Shown: piece by piece, positions 38,841-42,999 of the stretch
How the letters are laid out: each line of letters begins with the position of its first letter
Numbering within the stretch: position 1 is the first letter of the stretch
DNA from: an uncultured Alphaproteobacteria bacterium
Lineage (GTDB): Bacteria; Pseudomonadota; Alphaproteobacteria; Caulobacterales; Parvularculaceae
Direction of reading: 5' to 3'
DNA: 42,999 nucleotides
Assembly: GCA_937895955.1 (NCBI GenBank)
Contig: CALAZI010000053.1
Coordinates: 1 to 42,999, forward strand
Notes under the pieces: generated by a model
What the model saw: the letters and a program-made list of their open reading frames with translations, nothing else
Databases searched by the model: none
Told to the model about the DNA's origin: nothing
Translations under genes and position numbers: made by a program

Positions 38841-40052
38841 TTAGCGCGCCCGATCGAGAACCTCCAGACAATGGCGTTCAAAGGCGCGCGCCGCCGCGTC
38901 ATGCGTGAAATTCTTTTCAACAAATGATCGCGCGCTTTTCGCCAGGCGCACGCGCAGCGCCGCGTCGTCAAGCAGGCGCAGCGCCGCCTCGGCGAAAGCC
39001 GGCGCGCCGTCGGCGATCAGAAGATGTTCCTCATCCGCGACCGGAAGGCCTTCGACCCCGAGCGTCGTCGAGACGACAGGCAAGCCCATCGCCATCGCCT
39101 CATAAGCCTTGATGCGCGTGCCGCCGCCGACACGAAGCGGAATGACGAAAGCGGCGCCTTTCGCATGCTCGCGCACATCGTCGACAAATCCCGTAAAGCG
39201 CCAGTTCAAATTTTTCGCGCGCGCGAGCATCGAAGCGGGAGGGTTCTTGCCGATGACGGCGAGAGAAGCGTCCGCCCGCTTCGCCGCGATCAGCGGCCAG
39301 ACCTCGTCCATCATCCAGAAAAGCCCGTCCTGATTGGCCTTCCAGTCCATGGAGCCGATGAAGACGAGAACCGGCGCCGCATCACTGGCCGGCGGCGCGA
39401 AGGCGAAAAAATCAGGATCGACGCCGGTCGGAATCGCTAACGCTGCATGCGCACCGAACTCACGGCGAAAAATCTCCGCGTCGCGCTCAGAAACGGCGAT
39501 AACGCCGTCAGTTCGCGCGCAGGCCCCCACCTCGAAGGCGCGCATCTTCGCCGCTTCGCGCGACCAGACGAATTTCATCAGTCCCGACGCCGTCTTCGCA
39601 TGGCGTTCGAGAATTTCCGCCTCGACATTATGCGCCAAGAAAAGACGCCGACCGTCAATTTTCGCCGGCGCCGCGGCAAGCGACTGGACATAATCGAATA
39701 CGACAAGATCGGGGGCGGAGCGCAGCGAGCCTTTGACGGCGCGTTTGAATCGCGCGTCCGCATCTGCGAAGGCGGATATCGGCGTTCCCGTCATAAACCC
39801 GAAGGCGCGGCGCATTTTCCAGATCGCATTGCGCGGCGAGGGCGCGAAAAAATCGACCTCGTCAGCCAACGAAGGAACTTCCGCACCCCATTCGACGCGC
39901 TCTTCGGCGGTCGCCGGCATCAGAAGGCGCGTCTTGAACGCGCCGCCTTTCAGGCGCTTGAGGAGATTTGCGGTCCTGATCTTTCCGCCCGCATCCATCG
40001 GAAGCAGAAACCGCGGAGAAATAAAGAGAAGCGTCGGTCTGTCTCTCACCAT
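38841..40052 (-). CDS. GT4-type glycosyltransferase
   Basis: 403 aa, GT-B fold. The N-terminal domain has ISPRFLLPMDAGGKIRTANL and LFLAHNVEAEILERHA; the C-terminal domain has VLVFIGSMDWKANQDGLFWM, VIPLRVGGGTRIKAYEAMAM (the EX7E-like nucleotide-sugar site) and GLPVVSTTLGVEGL. It resembles the sugar transferases linked to exopolysaccharide clusters. The ATG at 40052 overlaps the end of the dehydrogenase gene by 7 bp, implying coupling. Likely adds a sugar (possibly a uronic acid, given its neighbour) to a surface glycan. Confidence 0.9.
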   Translation of the reverse strand: MVRDRPTLLFISPRFLLPMDAGGKIRTANLLKRLKGGAFKTRLLMPATAEERVEWGAEVPSLADEVDFFAPSPRNAIWKMRRAFGFMTGTPISAFADADARFKRAVKGSLRSAPDLVVFDYVQSLAAAPAKIDGRRLFLAHNVEAEILERHAKTASGLMKFVWSREAAKMRAFEVGACARTDGVIAVSERDAEIFRREFGAHAALAIPTGVDPDFFAFAPPASDAAPVLVFIGSMDWKANQDGLFWMMDEVWPLIAAKRADASLAVIGKNPPASMLARAKNLNWRFTGFVDDVREHAKGAAFVIPLRVGGGTRIKAYEAMAMGLPVVSTTLGVEGLPVADEEHLLIADGAPAFAEAALRLLDDAALRVRLAKSARSFVEKNFTHDAAARAFERHCLEVLDRAR

Positions 40053-41359
40053 GCCGCGCCGCGATAATCGGCCCCGCACATTTCAAGATCCTTATCGCCC
40101 GATAGGTCGATCAGGATCTTGCCGACGCCGCGCTCGATAATAGCGCCCTTGTCGACTGCGGTCGCGTGGCCGTAAATGACGATCTCCGCCTCATCGACGG
40201 CGTCTTCCGAATCGCGCGCCATCAAATCGATGAAATGAGGGATTTCGCGCTCGATGAATTCTTTGTTCTTTCCCATGAGACGGCTTGCGTCGACAAAGGG
40301 GTCGATAATTTTCAGACTGTATCCTTTGCCTATCAGCCGTTCGGCGAGCGCGACGAATGGCGATTCCCTCATATCGTCCGTTCCCGGCTTAAAGGCGAGG
40401 CCGAATAGAACGATCGGGCGCCGACCAAAGCTGCGCACCATTTCAAGCACGGCGTCGAGATGAGCCTCGTTCGATTCGAGAGTCGCGCGCATGATGGGCG
40501 CATCGACCTGGGAGCGTTCGGCGAGCGACGCCATGGCGCGCAAATCTTTCGGCAGGCAGGAGCCGCCGAAAGCGAAACCGGGCCGCAGATAGGCCGGGGA
40601 AATATTGAGCACAGTGTCTTTGGCGAAGATCTCAAGCGCTTTTCGCACATTGACATCGGCAGGCTTTAAGATGCGCGCCGCTTCATTGGCGAACGCGACT
40701 TTTAGGCCGTGCCAAGCGTTCGATAAAAGCTTTATCGATTCGGCGGTTGCAGGATCGGTGCGGATGATTTCGCTTTCAACGCCTGCGTAAAGAGCGGCGG
40801 TCGCCTCAAACGCCATATCGGACATCGCGCCGATGATCGTAAACGGCGGCTGGCGAAAATCCCTGACGGAACGGCCCTCGCGCAGGAATTCCGGATTGAA
40901 GGCGAGGTGGATGCGATCCCCGAGTTTTTCGTCCGCAGCCTCCTCGAGAATGCCGGCGAGCCGTCCTTGCGTCGTTCCCGGCGGCACTGTCGACCTGATG
41001 ACGACGACATGCGGCTTCTGCTCCCCGCGCAGCGCGGCGCCGATCTCGCGCACGACCGCATCGACATAGGAAAGATCCGGCGCGCCGTCCCGCCCAGTCG
41101 GCGTGCCGACCGACACAAGAGAGATATCCGCGGCGCGCGCGGCCGCAGCGCCGTCTTTTGTTGCGCTGAGTTTTCCAAGCTGCACGGCGCCGGCCGTCAA
41201 TTCGGCGATCATCTCTTCGACGATCGGCGCTTCGCCGCGATTGATCATGGCGACTTTGGCGTCGGACACGTCTACGCCGACGACTTCGTGACCGAGTTCG
41301 GAGAAACAGGCGCCCGATACGGCGCCTACATAGCCCAGTCCGAAAATCGCAACCTTCAT
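40046..41359 (-). CDS. algD: GDP-mannose 6-dehydrogenase-like nucleotide-sugar dehydrogenase
   Basis: 437 aa, close to the AlgD length. NAD site KVAIFGLGYVGAVSGACFSE; middle-domain motifs SVGTPTGRDGAPDLSYV and FNPEFLREGRSV; catalytic Cys in FAFGGSCLPKDLRAM; C-terminal LFGLAFKPGTDDMRESP and IGKGYSLKIIDPF followed by GKNKEFIEREIPH, which favours the AlgD branch over UDP-glucose dehydrogenase. It oxidises a nucleotide hexose to its uronate for exopolysaccharide. GGAGCGAC precedes the ATG. A 15-bp palindrome lies about 30 bp upstream. No polymerase or export genes are in the window. Confidence 0.9.
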   Translation of the reverse strand: MKVAIFGLGYVGAVSGACFSELGHEVVGVDVSDAKVAMINRGEAPIVEEMIAELTAGAVQLGKLSATKDGAAAARAADISLVSVGTPTGRDGAPDLSYVDAVVREIGAALRGEQKPHVVVIRSTVPPGTTQGRLAGILEEAADEKLGDRIHLAFNPEFLREGRSVRDFRQPPFTIIGAMSDMAFEATAALYAGVESEIIRTDPATAESIKLLSNAWHGLKVAFANEAARILKPADVNVRKALEIFAKDTVLNISPAYLRPGFAFGGSCLPKDLRAMASLAERSQVDAPIMRATLESNEAHLDAVLEMVRSFGRRPIVLFGLAFKPGTDDMRESPFVALAERLIGKGYSLKIIDPFVDASRLMGKNKEFIEREIPHFIDLMARDSEDAVDEAEIVIYGHATAVDKGAIIERGVGKILIDLSGDKDLEMCGADYRGAAW

Positions 41360-41388
41360 CGCGTCGCTCCAGCCGCCAGAAGCCGCTG

Positions 41389-41403
41389 TTTATCGTCGAT
41401 AAA
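41389..41403. promoter_or_regulatory. 15-bp palindrome upstream of the algD-like gene
   Basis: TTTATCG-T-CGATAAA is a perfect 7-bp inverted repeat with a one-base centre, 30 bp upstream of the dehydrogenase ATG, next to an AAGCTTT motif. A dimeric regulator could bind here; the identity is unknown. Confidence 0.45.
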
Positions 41404-41560
41404 GCTTTAACATTTCGCGCAGATCGCGAGCAGGTTGCAAGCCGGCGCCCGCCGATCGCGCAATAGGCGAAAGCCTCAATTCTTTCGCCGTGCGAGCGTT
41501 AACAAATATTGAAGAATGCGCAGATCGCCGTCACGATCCCATCACGCAAAGGAGGTCGCC

Positions 41561-41893
41561 ATGCGACGTGCAACAATCGCCCTTGCCGGGTTCGGCTTTT
41601 TGCTCCTATCGCCGGCGAACGCGGCGAACCTCATCCACCCGTCTGCCGCCACCAAATCCGTTCAGCGCGGCGTCACGGTCTGGAAAGGCGCGCCGCCGGT
41701 CGAAGCGGCGCCAACGCTCAGTGCGCCGCGAGAGCCGCGCTGCCGAACGATAAAAATCGTCGCCGAGCGTATCGGCCACCCGCCGCGCCGGTTGAAGACG
41801 CACGGATTTTGGTCAGGACAGGCTGCGGCACCATATTCATATGGCGTTGCGACAAGCGGCTTCTACGCCGATCGCATCGCAGCAGGGCTTTAA
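41561..41893 (+). CDS. small secreted hypothetical protein
   Basis: 110 aa. A signal peptide (MRRATIALAGFGFLLLSPANA) is followed by about 85 residues with two adjacent basic stretches (ERIGHPPRRLKTHGFW) and no recognised domain. AAAGGAGG lies five bases before the ATG, one of the strongest ribosome binding sites in the window, so the gene is probably expressed. Its end overlaps the convergent retropepsin-like gene by 4 bp. Confidence 0.8.
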   Translation: MRRATIALAGFGFLLLSPANAANLIHPSAATKSVQRGVTVWKGAPPVEAAPTLSAPREPRCRTIKIVAERIGHPPRRLKTHGFWSGQAAAPYSYGVATSGFYADRIAAGL

Positions 41894-42723
41894 CGTTCGA
41901 CTGGCGAAAAAAATAAGCGGCTACGCGGCAGATCGAAGGTGATACGATAGCGGCGCATCACCTCTTCGTTGAAAGCCCCGTCGTAAATAATATCGGCGCC
42001 TTTGGCGGCGGCGCGTATGACGCCGACGCCGGAAATGCTGAACGACGCATTTGCGCCAGGGTCTTTTGTTTCGTCAATCTGAAGCGCGTCGGCGCTGAGC
42101 GGCGAGAGAAGAACCTCACCGAGATTCCCGCTGTCGAGCAGGAACCAAAGCGGTCCGTCAGGCGAATCGACGGCTACGAGCACGGTTATTTCGTCGCCGC
42201 CCGGGCCGCGGATAAACCGCGCCGACGCCTGACGCGATGTAGCGGCGATCCGCTTCAATGACGCTTCAGTTTCCAAAATCAGCGCGCCCGCCGCAAGATC
42301 GAGCGTTATGGGACGATTGTGAAAGCTTGCAAGGCCGACGACGCCGCCAAGCGGCGGCAACTCTTCTGGGAGAAGCTTCGTTAGATCGAATACATAGGTT
42401 TCAACTTTCGAAGCGATCGGACCGAACGCGATATCAATTGCCCCGCAACGCTGAAACTCAACCCGTTCGCCGCTCATGCGCCAGCCGACAAGCCGCCCGA
42501 AAGGCTCGCATCCGACCTGCGCCGCCGATTGAGGCGTCAACGCCGTAACGCCGGCTCCAGTGTCGAACAGAACTGGCGCGAAGCCTTGCGCGGACAAGGT
42601 GACCAGCCTGCCGACATAGGGCGATAGGCGCAATTCAACGGGCGCCGGGGATTGGGAGCCTGCGCCCTCGTGCGCGCAAGCGGTGCAGAAAAAAAGTCCC
42701 GACGCCGCAAGCAAAGCTCTCAT
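41890..42723 (-). CDS. retropepsin-like aspartyl protease family protein, putative lipoprotein
   Basis: 277 aa. MRALLAASGLFFCTAC looks like a lipoprotein signal, with cysteine 16 a candidate lipid site. The two-lobe retropepsin-like body has VLFDTGAGVTALTPQS (DTG, about residues 53-55) and LWFLLDSGNLGEVLLSP (DSG in the second lobe), plus GGVVGLASFHNRPITLDL. Together with 7809-8786 it is the second such protein in the window. It starts 7 bp after the mdh stop and probably shares its transcript, without a strong binding site of its own. Confidence 0.85.
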   Translation of the reverse strand: MRALLAASGLFFCTACAHEGAGSQSPAPVELRLSPYVGRLVTLSAQGFAPVLFDTGAGVTALTPQSAAQVGCEPFGRLVGWRMSGERVEFQRCGAIDIAFGPIASKVETYVFDLTKLLPEELPPLGGVVGLASFHNRPITLDLAAGALILETEASLKRIAATSRQASARFIRGPGGDEITVLVAVDSPDGPLWFLLDSGNLGEVLLSPLSADALQIDETKDPGANASFSISGVGVIRAAAKGADIIYDGAFNEEVMRRYRITFDLPRSRLFFSPVER

Positions 42724-42730
42724 ATTGCAA

Positions 42731-42999
42731 TCACTCTAGGCTCGGGTCGAGCTTCTTGCATGCCGCCATCAGCTCATGAACGGCGGCGACGGAATTATCG
42801 AACATCGCCTTTTCGTCGCCCGAGAAGGAAACCTCGACAATGCGCTCGACGCCGTTCTCGCCGATGACGATCGGCACGCCGACATAGGTGTCCTTGACGC
42901 CGTACTGGCCTGTGAGATGCGCCGCGCAGGGAACGACCATGCGTTTGTTCTTCAGATAGCTCTCCGCCATCTGGATCGCCGACGCCGCGGGCGCGTAAT
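42731..42999 (-). CDS. mdh: malate dehydrogenase, C-terminal part (cut by window edge)
   Basis: The last 88 residues of an NAD-dependent malate dehydrogenase (LDH-like MDH): YAPAASAIQMAESYLKNK at the window edge, then VPCAAHLTGQYGVKDTYVGV and IVIGENGVERIVEVSFSG. The enzyme oxidises malate to oxaloacetate in the TCA cycle. The 5' part lies outside the window. Its position fits the common alphaproteobacterial sdh-zapE-mdh neighbourhood, though here about 12 kb of other genes separates it from zapE. sucCD, often downstream, is absent. Confidence 0.95.
   Translation of the reverse strand, partial: YAPAASAIQMAESYLKNKRMVVPCAAHLTGQYGVKDTYVGVPIVIGENGVERIVEVSFSGDEKAMFDNSVAAVHELMAACKKLDPSLE

Noticed and set aside
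41499..41513. Second CtrA-like half-match TTAA-N7-TGAA before the small secreted gene
   Set aside because: Only one good half-site; expected by chance in a window of this size.
1..42999. CRISPR arrays, insertion sequences, integrase, prophage or toxin-antitoxin genes
   Set aside because: No spaced direct repeats, transposase or integrase motifs were seen. The XRE-DUF2975 pair is a membrane-protein/regulator module rather than a recognisable toxin-antitoxin system.

Overview
The window looks like chromosome from a GC-rich Alphaproteobacterium. Caulobacterales/Parvularculales-like is my best guess from gene content and style: a large TonB-dependent receptor, CreD, DUF3297, YbjN and Rap1a-type secreted proteins, succinate dehydrogenase with zapE and malate dehydrogenase nearby, and strong GCG/GGC codon preference. 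No rRNA, CRISPR array, transposase, integrase or phage gene was seen. Almost every base is coding. The longest stretches without a gene are about 180-220 bases (37640-37859, 41360-41560, 7621-7808, 31188-31365) and none exceeds 300.

Layout. 1-6670 (minus): a translation block read right to left, rpmI-rplT-(terminator)-P1 peptidase-pheS-DUF302-membrane protein-pheT-tRNA-Thr(CGT). The classical rpmI-rplT-pheST order is kept but carries three extra genes. 6676-12046: mixed-strand genes, with an Ada-type zinc domain fused to a 2OG-Fe(II) oxygenase, a periplasmic retropepsin-like protein, DUF3297, a secreted amidohydrolase, a repetitive helical protein and a secreted YbjN protein. 12140-21530: the succinate dehydrogenase region, in which sdhCDA is separated from sdhB by about 4.3 kb holding an amino-acid dehydrogenase, two small membrane proteins, a dienoyl-CoA isomerase-like enzyme and CreD. 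sdhB abuts a DUF389-OmpA fusion gene. 21564-22957: a small module with an AT-rich promoter (Rap1a-like; DUF2975 + XRE regulator + mini-lipoprotein). 22966-27952 (minus): a secreted DUF305/LVIVD-propeller protein, a thioesterase and a TPR-sulfotransferase.

28095-31187: a tightly overlapping arsenic operon arsR-arsI-arsC-aquaporin, followed almost without a gap by zapE. ArsC would make arsenite, the aquaglyceroporin would let it leave, and ArsI would demethylate methylarsenite; no arsenite pump is encoded here. arsR appears to lack a Shine-Dalgarno sequence and may be leaderless. 31366-34236: a TonB-dependent receptor with an unusual structured upstream region and a textbook terminator.

34347-37339: an MFS exporter overlaps rimM-trmD-rplS, in the place usually held by rpsP. 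37361-41359 (minus): a small secreted protein, a SET-domain protein, and an exopolysaccharide-type operon (GDP-mannose 6-dehydrogenase-like, glycosyltransferase, GNAT). 41561-42999: a tiny secreted protein, a second retropepsin-like (lipo)protein and the 3' end of malate dehydrogenase.

My strongest candidates for further work are the Ada/2OG-oxygenase fusion, the DUF389-OmpA fusion coupled to sdhB, the pump-less ars operon with a leaderless repressor, the DUF302/membrane-protein insertion inside pheS-pheT, and the structured leaders of rpmI and of the TonB receptor. All family calls are from motif recognition by eye; no database search was run.
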